Of a stretch of 64,000 nt of DNA, positions 34,511 through 43,519 are shown one piece after another. The translations under genes and the position numbers were made by a program. The DNA comes from JALFST01 sp022779285 (GTDB taxonomy: Bacteria; Bacillota; Clostridia; Tissierellales; Peptoniphilaceae), in the NCBI GenBank assembly GCA_050313895.1, contig JBNPMI010000002.1; one strand, given 5' to 3'. Below the pieces are notes generated by a model that made no database searches, was not told the origin of the DNA, and saw only the letters and a program-made list of their open reading frames with translations. How positions within the stretch are numbered: position 1 is the stretch's first letter; each line of letters starts with the position of its first letter.

Positions 34511-34612
34511 GTTCCCGCAAACGGAGAGCACCTGTAAAAATGCCGGTTTTCGGCTTTGAACAGTTCCCGCAAACGAACGGAAATGTGTCCGGGAACCAGA
34601 CATTCAGGTGCT
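34511..34612. other. Nested inverted-repeat structure
   Basis: AGCACCTG (34527-34534) pairs with CAGGTGCT (34605-34612); inside it GTTCCCG (34563-34569) pairs with CGGGAAC (34590-34596), and CCGGTTTTCGG (34543-34553) can fold alone. GTTCCCGCAAACG also occurs twice (34511 and 34563). No coding sense. It could be a folded RNA, a recombination site or transposon debris. Confidence 0.45.
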
Positions 34613-34698
34613 TACCTCATGCCATGTTGAGTGCGTAGCCTGGATGTTGCGCGCCTAACCCGATGAGCGAAAGCGAGTCGTTGGCAGGTGTCATGCCG

Positions 34699-34993
34699 GG
34701 AATTTCCAAGAGCGCGAGCCAAGCGAAGCGCGATTGGGAAATTCTACGGCCAAGGGTGAAGGATTAACACCCGCCAAACCCATTGAAATACAGGCTTTTC
34801 TGAAAATTGACCCCCGGTTACCAACACCGGAAATCTTGTCAAAAATCTGTCCGGAGGGCTCGATCTATGGAAATGGACAGAGGGTTGAGTGTTCCATTTG
34901 GATGTTTTTGAGGTAGGGCTGTGGCTGCCATTTGGATAACAGGGGGGCGAGGCTGCGAGATGGATGTCGGGGAGATGGGGGGGATTTGAATTT
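34699..34993 (+). repeat. Dispersed repeat, copy 1 (internally deleted)
   Basis: It begins with a hairpin (AATTTCCAAGAGCGCGAGCC to GATTGGGAAATT) and ends near GATGTCGGGGAG...TTTGAATTT, immediately before the Nudix gene. Copies 2 and 3 are at 36335-36543 and, inverted, 46986-47381. This copy lacks the middle part (from TTTCAAGACC to the GGGCCGCC stretch) that the other two share. No protein is encoded. Confidence 0.8.
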
Positions 34994-35005
34994 GTGGAGG
35001 CATAT

Positions 35006-35494
35006 ATGGAGTACGATTGTGGATTTGAAAAAGGGAACAATTGGTTTAGATATCGCACAGGTGGAGTCTTAATTCATAATAATAAAATGCTTTTTGTTAA
35101 AAGTGCGGTTGGTGATTATTATTATATGATAGGAGGCGGTGTACATTTAGGTGAAAAGTCAAATACATGTATTGAACGAGAGGTTTTTGAAGAATCAGGT
35201 ATTAATGCCCGTGTAGAACATCTTGCAGTAGTGTGTGAAAATTTCTTTAAAGGTATTGGTGGAAAAATCGATGGAGTCAACTGTCATACTATAGAATTTT
35301 ATTACAATATGCAGATTGTAGATGATGATGTTAGTTTTTGTAAGGATACAACTGATTATGGCGAAGCTTTGGTATGGTTACCAATTGAAAAGATCGAAAA
35401 GTTCAAGATTAAGCCGTCGTTTGTAAAAGATCACATCAATGAAATAATCAACGGAAAAACCACGATTCATATTATTGAGGAAAAAGATAGATAG
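35006..35494 (+). CDS. Nudix hydrolase
   Basis: The Nudix box is complete: GGGVHLGE, then REVFEESGI (GX5EX7REUXEEXGU). These enzymes cleave nucleoside diphosphates linked to another moiety; the substrate is not readable. ATG 35006 follows GGAGG at good spacing, although the frame stays open upstream into the repeat. 162 residues. It is AT-richer than the neighbouring repeat, suggesting a separate origin. Confidence 0.88.
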   Translation: MEYDCGFEKGNNWFRYRTGGVLIHNNKMLFVKSAVGDYYYMIGGGVHLGEKSNTCIEREVFEESGINARVEHLAVVCENFFKGIGGKIDGVNCHTIEFYYNMQIVDDDVSFCKDTTDYGEALVWLPIEKIEKFKIKPSFVKDHINEIINGKTTIHIIEEKDR

Positions 35495-35508
35495 CTCCCA
35501 GTTTGTAA

Positions 35509-35555
35509 CAAAACTCCCGCATGTCCGATGAGGGTCACGTGGGAGCTTTGTTGAT
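35509..35555. terminator. Terminator hairpin, copy A
   Basis: CAAAACTCCC (35509-35518) pairs with GGGAGCTTTG (35541-35550) with one mismatch. A near-identical hairpin, inverted, lies at 46264-46303. Confidence 0.7.
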
Positions 35556-35659
35556 GTTGCTTAGAAATGACTCCATAAAATAATTGATAGACGCAATTAA
35601 TAGGATTGATATATCCTAAAATTCAATGTATCATCAAAGAAGAGAATAGGAGGTTCTAT

Positions 35660-35902
35660 ATGAATATCGATACCAACACACTGATTTCTATATCGGAAGC
35701 CAATCAAAATTTTTCAAAGGTGGCCCGCTTGGTCGATCAATATGGATCTGCAGTGATCCTGAAAAACAATACGCCACGCTACATCATCACCGAATTTGCG
35801 CAGGCGGAAAAAATCAGCGAACCAGATGATGACGAAGTGGCAAAAATCTCTGCGAATCTCATTTCGCGTAATGCGCATGTATATGAGGAATTGGCAAAAT
35901 GA
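35660..35902 (+). CDS. phd: Phd/YefM-family antitoxin
   Basis: 80 residues: the DNA-binding N-terminus reads ISISEANQNFSKVARLVDQYG, the Phd pattern, and the C-terminal tail would wrap the toxin. It represses its own operon and neutralises Doc. AGGAGG precedes ATG 35660; the stop overlaps the Doc start (ATGA). Confidence 0.88.
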   Translation: MNIDTNTLISISEANQNFSKVARLVDQYGSAVILKNNTPRYIITEFAQAEKISEPDDDEVAKISANLISRNAHVYEELAK

Positions 35903-36276
35903 AATATCTGTCGGTTCGCCAGATTCTGATGTTGCATGATGCGTTAATTCAAACATCGGGAGGCTCGAACGGATTACGTGATGAGAGTCTCTTGGACTCT
36001 GCGGTCTTTGCGCCGATCCAAACGTTTGATGGCAAAGATTTATATCCGACGCTCATCGATAAGGCAAGCAGACTTGCTCTCGGTCTGATTACCAATCATC
36101 CATTTATTGATGGGAACAAGCGAATCGGTACACATGCCATGTTGGTGTTACTTGCGATCAACGGACTTGAGCTGGAATATAATGATGAAGACCTGATTGA
36201 GGTCATTCTACAGGTAGCAGCAGGTGAGTTGTCAGAGGTGTTGTTGCATCAATGGATTGCAGAACACATAAAATAA
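35899..36276 (+). CDS. doc: Doc toxin
   Basis: 125 residues with the Doc form of the Fic motif, HPFIDGNKRIG. Doc phosphorylates EF-Tu and stops translation. It overlaps the antitoxin by four bases. The pair forms a type II toxin-antitoxin module that commonly stabilises plasmids and islands. Confidence 0.92.
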   Translation: MKYLSVRQILMLHDALIQTSGGSNGLRDESLLDSAVFAPIQTFDGKDLYPTLIDKASRLALGLITNHPFIDGNKRIGTHAMLVLLAINGLELEYNDEDLIEVILQVAAGELSEVLLHQWIAEHIK

Positions 36277-36334
36277 AAGATTTTTGTGTCTTCTATGAGC
36301 GGAGGCTCGTTTCTTGCAACGGGTGTGTGGTTAT

Positions 36335-36543
36335 GGCCAAGGGTCGAGTTCTCCATTTAGATGTTGTGGATTGGGTGTCCCATTTGGATGTTTTTGAGGT
36401 AGGGCTGTGGCTGCCATTTGGATAACAGGGGTTTCAAGACCTATCCCGGCGATTGGCTGCGAAGCAGACAGAGCCGAGGAAGGTCTGATGCAAAGGCGGC
36501 CCATGAGGCGGGCAAATGCGAGGTCGAATGGGCCGCCGACTGC
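36335..36543 (+). repeat. Dispersed repeat, copy 2 (right part)
   Basis: From GGCCAAGGG to GGGCCGCCGACTGC this matches copy 3 and part of copy 1, starting inside the element. TCCATTTAGATGTTGTGG and TCCCATTTGGATGTTTTTG form an internal near-duplicate. It abuts the truncated regulator gene at 36545, so it probably marks a deletion or insertion point. Confidence 0.78.
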
Positions 36544-36544
36544 A

Positions 36545-36943
36545 AAAGTATTCCGCAAGACCGGCCTTGCTGATGAGCTTGGAAGCGGCATGCGCAACAG
36601 CTATAAGTACACAAAGATGTATTCCGGTGGAGAGCCTGTTTTTACAGAGGCAGATGTTTTTACGACAGTAATCCCCCTGTCGGAGGCGGCAACGGCTACA
36701 GTCGGGCCGACTACCCAAGGGACTACCCAAGGTGCTGCACAAGTTGTACTAAGTGATAGAGATAAGGCGTTGGTTCATTTGTTAATGAAGCATCCGGATT
36801 ATACACAAACTAAAATCGCGGATGCACTTGATTGGGATGTCAATACTGTGAAATATTATATGAATAAACTAAAAAAGAATTCTGTAATTATGCGTCATGG
36901 GACAAGCCAACGTGGGTACTGGGAAGTGTTGCATAAGGGTTGA
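36545..36943 (+). pseudogene. C-terminal part of an AlbA-type/HTH regulator
   Basis: The segment reads FRKTGLADELGSGMRNSYKY, then a TTQGTTQGAAQ linker, and ends in a winged helix (QTKIADALDWDVNTVKYYMN). This is the C-terminal part of the large AlbA_2-containing ATP-binding regulators. The N-terminal half (AlbA and ATPase) is missing; the frame is only opened by the repeat, so it is a fragment rather than a gene. Translation from the repeat cannot be excluded. Confidence 0.75.
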
Positions 36944-37173
36944 GATGATGAAATCTCATGCATTTCCATACATTCGCGCTCTCGACGAGGGGTGCGGGCG
37001 TGGGATTTTCGCTTTTTAAGAATGGGAATTTTTTGCGGAGTGCGTAGCTTGGATGTCACAGGAAAAATGAACAGGCGTGAACGCCATGATTTTACGACGT
37101 TTTAGCGGTTTTAGGGTTTGCTTGGTAAACGCCGGATTTGATGCAAAAGCAATCGATAACATCATAAATTTCA

Positions 37174-37206
37174 AAATTCCACTTCGATTTTGAAGCGGGA
37201 TTTTTT
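37174..37206 (+). terminator. Terminator in the intergenic region
   Basis: AAATTCCACTTC (37174-37185) pairs with GAAGCGGGATTT (37192-37203) with one mismatch and a G-T pair, followed by a T run. Confidence 0.65.
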
Positions 37207-37393
37207 CATGAAAGGATGTGTTTTGGTCATACAGTTGTAAAGGCAAGTTGGATGTTGGAAAATTTCTGCCTTGTGAGTGTGCAAGATGGTTGTCAGGTGT
37301 TTATTTAGTCAGACAGTTGGAACGGCAGGATGGTTGTCATAAGATATAACTTTATTGATTCATAAATCACATATAACTTTAATAAAATTAATA

Positions 37394-37422
37394 TTTACTT
37401 TAATATTAATGAAGTTTATAAT
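37394..37422 (+). promoter_or_regulatory. Promoter of the DUF2089 operon
   Basis: TTTACT (37394-37399) and TATAAT (37417-37422) have a 17-base spacer, 41 bases before the GTG start. Confidence 0.7.
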
Positions 37423-37463
37423 GAAGAAAAGAAAGCGAATAAAACAAAAAGAAAGGAGAATTT

Positions 37464-37778
37464 GTGAGCGAATGGAATCAGAATGCAACGGCGTGGCTTG
37501 AAAACCTTGAAAAGGAGGAAATCGATTTTATTAAAAATTTTGTTCTTATGTCCGGTTCACTGAAGGAGTTGGGGAAGATTTATGATGTTTCCTATCCAAC
37601 GGTTCGGTTGAGGCTTGATCGAGTCATCCAAAAAATAAAATTAAATGACCATGAGGAAAATGAGCCGTATATAAATTATATTAAAACTTTAGCGATCGAT
37701 GACAAAATAGATTTTGATGTCGCCAAAGCTTTGATTGAAAAATACAAAAGTGTATTGAAAGGAGAAAAAAATGGATGA
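37464..37778 (+). CDS. DUF2089 family protein
   Basis: 104 residues. LEKEEIDFIKNFVLMSGSLK followed by ELGKIYDVSYPTVRLRLDRV is the conserved DUF2089 helix-turn-helix part, which resembles sigma region 4. Such proteins are presumed regulators, usually with a membrane protein downstream, as here. The start is GTG after GGAG. The stop overlaps the next start. Confidence 0.83.
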   Translation: MSEWNQNATAWLENLEKEEIDFIKNFVLMSGSLKELGKIYDVSYPTVRLRLDRVIQKIKLNDHEENEPYINYIKTLAIDDKIDFDVAKALIEKYKSVLKGEKNG

Positions 37779-38082
37779 TAACTTATATATTATGCTTTTT
37801 TGGTTTTTAATATTGATTTTACCCATTGTGTTACAAGTCATGATCTGTAAAAAAACAATAGGGAAAGTCGGTCTTGTATTGCCTGGCATAGCATTTTTCA
37901 TATCGATTATTTATACATTAAATGTTGCAAATGTCGCAGAGGAAAAACCATATTTAACGGCTATCATGACTTTTCTTCTAATGAACACTGAAACATTGGT
38001 TCTATACGTGATTTACCTTGTATACCGAAAAAGGAATATGAAAAATAAGGAAATGGAGAAAATGAAATTGAGAGATTTGTGA
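37771..38082 (+). CDS. Small membrane protein
   Basis: 103 residues with three likely membrane helices (about 6-26, 33-54 and 64-88) and a basic cytoplasmic tail (RKRNMKNKEMEKMK). Overlaps DUF2089 by eight bases, so it is co-expressed. Function unknown; typical partner of DUF2089. Confidence 0.75.
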   Translation: MDDNLYIMLFWFLILILPIVLQVMICKKTIGKVGLVLPGIAFFISIIYTLNVANVAEEKPYLTAIMTFLLMNTETLVLYVIYLVYRKRNMKNKEMEKMKLRDL

Positions 38083-38145
38083 GTTTGGTTGATGATTTAA
38101 CTGAAGAATGTGGGTTGTTGTATTAGCAAAGGAGGGAATTTTAAA

Positions 38146-38190
38146 ATGAAAAAGATTTCTAAAAAAATATTAGGTTTGATGTTATCATAA
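38146..38190 (+). pseudogene. 5' fragment of a secreted-protein gene
   Basis: AAAGGAGGG stands before ATG 38146, which encodes MKKISKKILGLMLS and then stops at TAA. A start this good on a 14-residue frame suggests a signal peptide cut off at 38187. Joined to the minus-strand fragment ending at 48276 it would give a complete signal peptide. It is third in the DUF2089 operon. Confidence 0.7.
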
Positions 38191-38379
38191 TTCTTTCGGT
38201 ACGTCAGCACGAAAATAAGTATGTGGTTTTTCGTAAAGTGGTCTTGTCAAATAGAAGCGGGGAGCCGGCTGTGAAGTGGAGTCCCATGGTTCCCTTATAG
38301 TCATAAGTTCGTTCTTTTCATTCATTGTAAACAGTGCTTCTACATGAAGCTGCATATAGTACGAGTTGCTTTTTCCCAT
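38185..38379 (-). pseudogene. N-terminal fragment of a GNAT-like acetyltransferase
   Basis: 64 residues, YYMQLHVEALFTMNEKNELM and the APRFYLTRPL region match the N-terminal part of some GNAT acetyltransferases, with the acetyl-CoA site missing. It stops right at the 38187 junction, so it seems cut by the same event as the secreted gene fragment. Confidence 0.5.
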
Positions 38380-38399
38380 TTTCTAATATTCTCCTACAT

Positions 38400-39200
38400 T
38401 TATTTCTCTGCCTGTTCAATCATTTTCTTTACTAACCGCTGAAACAGGTCGGCGGTTTCCTCGTCCATCGGCGCAAGCTGTCCAATCTGTCCGGCTATCA
38501 TCGCCGTTACATCGTCAATGGAAAGCGGTTTTTGTTTCTGTTCCGCCAGTGCGTCCCGCATGGCTTGGAACATAGCGGCGGTCACAGCTTCTCCCGGCTG
38601 TTCCCCGTTGTCTATGTCTTTCTTAATGTCCCGCAGGATAGCCAGGAACACATTTTTGATTTTTTCAATCTCCGCTTCATGTTCCCCCATCTTTTGGGCG
38701 TTCAAAAGCTGTAAATCCTGCTTCGCTTCTGCCCGGTGTTCCGGGTGTTCTTTCATCAGGTCGGACAGGGAAGCCGTTGCCATCTCGATAAGCTGGTTTC
38801 TTGCTGTTATGCCCTTTGCCGCCGTATCCTGAAAATAAATCCGTATCAAATCTATCAGCTTGGGAAAATTCCTGTGTTCCAACAGACGGTTGAGGATTTG
38901 CACATCAACAGCACCCGTCACAAGCCCCCTCACGGCCCCCTCTGACAAGCCTAATTCAGAAATATCGTAACTTTTACGGACGCTCACGGTAGACAAGCCC
39001 AGTATGTAGTCTGTCGATACCTTAAATTCCTTTGCCACACCTATGAGAATATCACTGCTTACCGTTCTTGTTTCGCCGCTGACAATGCGGCTCAATTGGG
39101 AAGCGGAAACGCCTATCTTCTCCGCAAGTTCCTTTTGTGTGATGTGGTTCCCGTTGCATAAATCGGAAATCCGCTGTCCGGGTGTTCCGGGTAAAGCCAT
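38400..39200 (-). CDS. XRE regulator of the mobilizable element
   Basis: 266 residues with an N-terminal Cro/C1 HTH (ITQKELAEKIGVSASQLSRI) and a long helical C-terminus. The start at 39200 (MALPGTPGQRIS) follows GGAGG; an upstream ATG at 39236 lacks one. Proteins of this type accompany clostridial mobilizable elements and presumably control transfer or excision. It diverges from the rest of the element. Confidence 0.82.
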   Translation of the reverse strand: MALPGTPGQRISDLCNGNHITQKELAEKIGVSASQLSRIVSGETRTVSSDILIGVAKEFKVSTDYILGLSTVSVRKSYDISELGLSEGAVRGLVTGAVDVQILNRLLEHRNFPKLIDLIRIYFQDTAAKGITARNQLIEMATASLSDLMKEHPEHRAEAKQDLQLLNAQKMGEHEAEIEKIKNVFLAILRDIKKDIDNGEQPGEAVTAAMFQAMRDALAEQKQKPLSIDDVTAMIAGQIGQLAPMDEETADLFQRLVKKMIEQAEK

Positions 39201-39424
39201 AGACACGCACCTCCTCCGCATACTTCCATTATACAAGATAATTGCAAAAATGCAATTTCCAAAGTGTAAACTTCATCAAAATGCAATTCTCGCAAAAAGC
39301 CGGGATTTGCATTTTTTTCGTGTAGACTTAGGGTAGTTCATCGATGGACAGCACCTTGAAAACAGAATGACCGTCCGAAAAGAGAATACCACGGCTGGGG
39401 AAGCACCGCCAGGAGCCGGACTTT

Positions 39425-39469
39425 TGGACACTTTGTCCAGAGGTCACTTCGGGACAAAACGTCCCGAAG
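39425..39469. other. Paired hairpins, candidate oriT
   Basis: TGGACA-CTT-TGTCCA (39425-39439) and CTTCGGGAC-AAAAC-GTCCCGAAG (39447-39469) are perfect hairpins in the gene-free leader between the divergent regulator and the mobilization operon. A related CTTCGGGACACTTTGTCC stretch is at about 51167. Placement fits an oriT or a regulatory site; this is not shown. Confidence 0.45.
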
Positions 39470-39670
39470 CTGCGGGGAGCGTGCCAACGCCGGAATACGC
39501 CGCTATTGTCGGGGCCCCCGCAAAGCCGCATGGCTTTGTGGGGAGAGGAGGAGCAGCGGAGCGAGTGAGTTTTGCCGCTTGCGGCGAAACGAGCGATACG
39601 CAGCTTGCGACGACGAGGCAGGAAACCTTTTCGGGGAGAACGGCAATGGAAAGCAAAATGGAGGGAACGC

Positions 39671-40084
39671 ATGAGAGATAACCCCTATAAAGACTTGCCG
39701 CCGCTGGAACGCAGGCCGGACGGTTCCCTTTACCGCATGACACCGGCGCAGAAGAAACAGGCGGCCAGCCTGATACGCCGGGAGTGCTGTTGCTGTGAGG
39801 ACGGCAACTGCATTGTCCTTGACGATGGGGACGCCTGCACCTGCCCGCAGACGGTTTCTTTCTCGGTCTGCTGTAAGTGGTTCCGCTGGGCGGTCTTGCC
39901 GCTGGACGGGACGCTGAAAGCGGAGATTTTCCGGGATAAGGACATGAAACGCTGTGCGGTTTGCGGCGGCGTGTTCGTCCCCAAATCCAACCGGGCTAAA
40001 TACTGCCCGGACTGCGCCGCCAGAGTTCACAGGCGGCAGAAAACAGAAAGTGAACGGAAAAGGAGGTCTGCTGTGGACAGTTAG
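39671..40084 (+). CDS. Cysteine-rich VLP protein
   Basis: 137 residues with many paired Cys: CCCCEDGNC, CTCPQTVSFSVCC, then a zinc ribbon CAVCGG with CPDCAARVHRR. It matches the small Cys-rich VLP proteins found beside MOBV relaxases in gut Firmicutes. Function unknown, DNA-binding is plausible. ATG 39671 follows GGAG. Confidence 0.83.
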   Translation: MRDNPYKDLPPLERRPDGSLYRMTPAQKKQAASLIRRECCCCEDGNCIVLDDGDACTCPQTVSFSVCCKWFRWAVLPLDGTLKAEIFRDKDMKRCAVCGGVFVPKSNRAKYCPDCAARVHRRQKTESERKRRSAVDS

Positions 40085-40194
40085 GAGCGGAAAAGCCTTG
40101 ATTTATAAGGCTTCGCAGGCCCCAAACCGGGGCAGGTGGTATAAAGTATCGCCCGCCCCGGAAAACGGGCTTCTAACCGTCCACAAAACACGAT

Positions 40195-40590
40195 ATGACA
40201 AACACGATTTACATTCACCAGCCGGAACAGGCGTTCAGCTTCACCCGGCTCCCGAATTTTCTCTTTGAAGCCCCTACATTCAAGCCCCTGTCCAACGAGG
40301 CAAAGGTGTTGTACGCCTTTATCCTGCGCCGGACAGAGTTATCCCGCAAGAATGGGTGGGCGGACGAGTACGGGCGGATTTACCTGTACTATCCCATCTG
40401 CGAGGTAGTTGACCTGCTCCGCTGTGGGCGGCAGAAAGCGGTAAATACCATGCGGGAACTGCAATATGCCGGACTGGTGGAGATCCAGAAGCAGGGCTGT
40501 GGAAAACCCAACCGCATTTTCCCAAAATCCTATGAAGCGGTTCCGAACACCGACTTCAAGAAATCCCGTTCTGGTACGCCGGAGGGCTGA
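40195..40590 (+). CDS. RepA_N-like replication initiator, short form
   Basis: 131 residues: FTRLPNFLFEAPTFKPLSNE, then AKVLYAFILRRTELSRKNGW and a winged-helix (VVDLLRCGRQKAVNTMREL). This is the N-terminal domain of RepA_N initiators; the C-terminal domain is absent. Similar short forms are common on such elements, so it may act as a regulator or initiator. Confidence 0.8.
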   Translation: MTNTIYIHQPEQAFSFTRLPNFLFEAPTFKPLSNEAKVLYAFILRRTELSRKNGWADEYGRIYLYYPICEVVDLLRCGRQKAVNTMRELQYAGLVEIQKQGCGKPNRIFPKSYEAVPNTDFKKSRSGTPEG

Positions 40591-40773
40591 AAACCGTACC
40601 CATGAAGTACGGAAATCACTCCTGAGAAGTACGAAAACCGGACGGTATATAGAAATACAAAGATTAAAAAGATTGATTTATATTCTATCCATTCCAATCC
40701 TATCCGAGCTATTTTCTGCGGGATTTTCCCTGTGGAAAACCCCGGATAGGAAAGGAATGGGGAAAGGAGCAGA

Positions 40774-41718
40774 ATGGCACAGCACGCAATTTTGCGTTTT
40801 GAGAAGCACAAGGGCAACCCGGCAAGGCCGCTGGAAGCCCATCACGAACGGCAGAAAGACCAATACGCCAGCAACCCTGATATTGACACCAGCCGGAGCA
40901 AATACAACTTCCATATCGTCAAGCCGGAGGGACGCTATTACCACTTCATTCAGAGCCGGATTGAGCAGGCCGGGTGCCGAACCCGCAAGGACAGCACACG
41001 GTTTGTCGATACGCTGATAACCGCCAGCCCGGAGTTTTTCAAGGGGAAATCCCCAAAGGAGATACAGGCGTTTTTCCAGAGGGCGGCGGATTTCCTCACC
41101 CACCGGGTAGGGCGGGAAAATATCGTGTCGGCGGTGGTACACATGGACGAGAAAACGCCCCACCTGCATTTGACCTTTGTTCCGCTGACAAAGGACAACC
41201 GCCTGTGCGCTAAGGAGATTATCGGCAACCGGGCAAACCTGACGAAGTGGCAGGATGATTTTCACGCCTACATGGTGGAGAAATATCCCGACTTGGAGCG
41301 TGGGGAAAGCGCCAGCAAGACAGGCCGGAAGCATATCCCCACCCGGCTTTTCAAACAGGCGGTTTCCCTCTCCCGGCAGGCAAGAGCCATTGAAGCCACA
41401 CTGGACGGCATTAACCCGCTGAACGCCGGAAAGAAAAAAGAGGAAGCCCTCTCCATGCTGAAAAAGTGGTTCCCGCAGATGGAGAATTTCTCCGGGCAGT
41501 TGAAAAAGTACAAGGTCACAATCAATGACCTGCTGGCAGAAAATGAGAAGCTGGAAGCACGAGCCAGAGCCAGCGAGAGCGGCAAAATCAAAGACCGCAT
41601 GGAGCGGGCAAAGCTGGAAAGCGAACTGCACGATATGCAAAGGCTGGTTGACCGTATCCCGCCGGATATACTGGCGGAACTGAAACGGCAGCAGCGGCAG
41701 TATGGAAAGGAAAGGTGA
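40774..41718 (+). CDS. mobV: MOBV (Mob/Pre) relaxase
   Basis: 314 residues. The relaxase metal-binding motif is HMDEKTPHLHLTFVPL; the N-terminal MAQHAILRFEKHKG part holds the first motif. The C-terminus is a coiled coil (from about 240). It nicks oriT and pilots single-stranded DNA in transfer by a helper conjugation system. GGAG precedes ATG 40774. Confidence 0.92.
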   Translation: MAQHAILRFEKHKGNPARPLEAHHERQKDQYASNPDIDTSRSKYNFHIVKPEGRYYHFIQSRIEQAGCRTRKDSTRFVDTLITASPEFFKGKSPKEIQAFFQRAADFLTHRVGRENIVSAVVHMDEKTPHLHLTFVPLTKDNRLCAKEIIGNRANLTKWQDDFHAYMVEKYPDLERGESASKTGRKHIPTRLFKQAVSLSRQARAIEATLDGINPLNAGKKKEEALSMLKKWFPQMENFSGQLKKYKVTINDLLAENEKLEARARASESGKIKDRMERAKLESELHDMQRLVDRIPPDILAELKRQQRQYGKER

Positions 41719-41917
41719 TTTTATAAGTAACAATATCAGATACAAAAAGGAAACAGAAGTCGTGACTTTTCAGGGAAAGGAAATCACGCTGGAAAACCTC
41801 TCCCCGGTGTTCACGCCGGAGCAGGAAGCGACCAAACGCCGGGAACTGGAGCAGCAGCTTTATGAGGTGTTCCGCAAATATGCCGATAAGCGGCAGAAAG
41901 AGGAAGCCGGGGCATAA
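41702..41917 (+). CDS. Small conserved protein of the mobilizable element
   Basis: 71 residues, charged, with the segment TFQGKEITLENLSPVFTPEQ conserved in this class of elements. Starts in the relaxase end (ATG 41702 overlaps 17 bases). Function unknown; the C-terminal helix suggests a partner for the recombinase or relaxase. Confidence 0.65.
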   Translation: MERKGDFISNNIRYKKETEVVTFQGKEITLENLSPVFTPEQEATKRRELEQQLYEVFRKYADKRQKEEAGA

Positions 41918-42007
41918 ATCCCGAAGCCATCGTTGATTTGCGGGGCTGCTGGCGGTATAATAGAACTGTCAGCAGCTCCGTTTCTTTTTAAGAAAAGGAG
42001 CGACAAA

Positions 42008-43519
42008 ATGAATAACAGGATAGACGCGATCTATGCAAGGCAATCGGTAGACAAAAAGGACAGCATTTCCATTGAAAGCCAGATTGAGTTTTGCAAATAC
42101 GAATTGAAAGGCGGGAACTGTAAGGAATACACAGACAAAGGGTACAGCGGCAAGAACACAGACCGCCCGAAGTTTCAGGAACTGGTGCGGGATATTAAGC
42201 GGGGCTTGATTGCAAAGGTCATTGTTTACAAACTTGACCGTATCAGCCGTTCCATTCTGGACTTTGCCAACATGATGGAACTGTTCCAGCAGTACGATGT
42301 GGAGTTTGTGTCCTCTACGGAGAAGTTTGATACCTCCACCCCGATGGGGCGGGCTATGCTGAATATCTGTATCGTGTTCGCCCAGCTTGAACGGGAAACG
42401 ATACAGAAGCGGGTGACAGACGCTTACTACTCCCGCAGTCAGCGGGGCTTCAAGATGGGCGGGAAAGCCCCTTACGGCTTCCACACCGAGCCTATCAAAA
42501 TGGACGGTATCAACACAAAGAAGCTGGTGGTAAACCCGGACGAAGCGGCCAATATCCGGCTGATATTTGAGATGTACGCCCAGCCCACAACCTCTTACGG
42601 GGACATTACCCGGTACTTTGCCGAACAGGGGATTTTGTTCTACGGCAAGGAACTGATACGCCCCACACTGGCGCAGATGTTACGCAATCCCGTCTATGTG
42701 CAGGCGGACTTGGATGTGTACGAATTTTTCAAAAGCCAGGGTACGGTTATCGTCAATGACGCCGCCGACTTTACGGGGACAAACGGCTGTTATCTGTATC
42801 AGGGGCGGGATGTGAAGCCCAGCAAGAAAAACGACTTGAAAGACCAAATGCTGGTGCTGGCTCCCCATGAGGGCATTGTTCCGGCGGATATATGGCTGGC
42901 TTGCCGCAAGAAGCTGATGAACAACATGAAAATCCAGTCCGCCCGAAAAGCCACCCACACATGGCTGGCGGGGAAAATCAAGTGCGGGAACTGCGGATAT
43001 GCGCTTATGAGTATCTTCAATCCGTCCGGCAGGCAATATCTCCGCTGTACGAAACGGCTGGACAATAAAAGCTGTCCGGGCTGTGGGAAAATCATCACTT
43101 CCGAACTGGAAGCGGTGGTTTACCAGCAGATGGTGAAGAAGCTGGAAAAGCACAAGACGCTGACGGGCAGGAAGAAAGCGGCAAAGGCCAATCCCAAAAT
43201 CGCCGCCCTGCAAGTAGAGCTTCTCCATGTGGACAGCGAGATTGAAAAGCTGGTGGACAGTCTGACGGGCGCGAACAATGTCCTGCTCTCCTATGTGAAT
43301 GTGAAGATAGCGGAACTGGACGGGCGCAAGCAGGAACTTGTGAAGCAGATAGCCGAGCTGACGGTGGAAACCATCAGCCCGGGACAGGTCAACCAGATTT
43401 CCGGCTACCTCGACACATGGGACGATGTATCCTTTGACGACAAGCGGCGGGTGGTGGATTTGATGATTACCACCGTTGCCGCCACAAGCGACAGCTTGAA
43501 CATTACATGGAAAATCTGA
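42008..43519 (+). CDS. Large serine recombinase
   Basis: 503 residues. The resolvase catalytic domain has the nucleophile Ser13 in IYARQSVDKK and the KLDRISRS and QLERETIQKR motifs. The recombinase domain (APYGFHTEPI) and a zinc ribbon (IKCGNCGYAL) follow, then a coiled coil (about 405-460). Such enzymes integrate and excise mobile elements without host factors. ATG 42008 follows AAAGGAG. It is the last gene, near the right end. Confidence 0.93.
   Translation: MNNRIDAIYARQSVDKKDSISIESQIEFCKYELKGGNCKEYTDKGYSGKNTDRPKFQELVRDIKRGLIAKVIVYKLDRISRSILDFANMMELFQQYDVEFVSSTEKFDTSTPMGRAMLNICIVFAQLERETIQKRVTDAYYSRSQRGFKMGGKAPYGFHTEPIKMDGINTKKLVVNPDEAANIRLIFEMYAQPTTSYGDITRYFAEQGILFYGKELIRPTLAQMLRNPVYVQADLDVYEFFKSQGTVIVNDAADFTGTNGCYLYQGRDVKPSKKNDLKDQMLVLAPHEGIVPADIWLACRKKLMNNMKIQSARKATHTWLAGKIKCGNCGYALMSIFNPSGRQYLRCTKRLDNKSCPGCGKIITSELEAVVYQQMVKKLEKHKTLTGRKKAAKANPKIAALQVELLHVDSEIEKLVDSLTGANNVLLSYVNVKIAELDGRKQELVKQIAELTVETISPGQVNQISGYLDTWDDVSFDDKRRVVDLMITTVAATSDSLNITWKI

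Larger units (their letters stand above)
36944..37463. other. Gene-free interval with promoter and terminator
   Basis: 520 bases without a gene. GAGTGCGTAGCTTGGATGT near 37039 also occurs near 34629 (one change), another shared fragment. GTCATACAGTTGTAAAGGCA (about 37227) and GTCAGACAGTTGGAACGGCA (about 37308) are a diverged direct repeat. The rest is AT-rich leader to the DUF2089 operon. Confidence 0.5.

Noticed and set aside
36407..36544. Coding N-terminus for the 36.5 kb regulator
   Set aside because: This part is the dispersed repeat, which occurs elsewhere without the regulator; only the C-terminal part shows homology.
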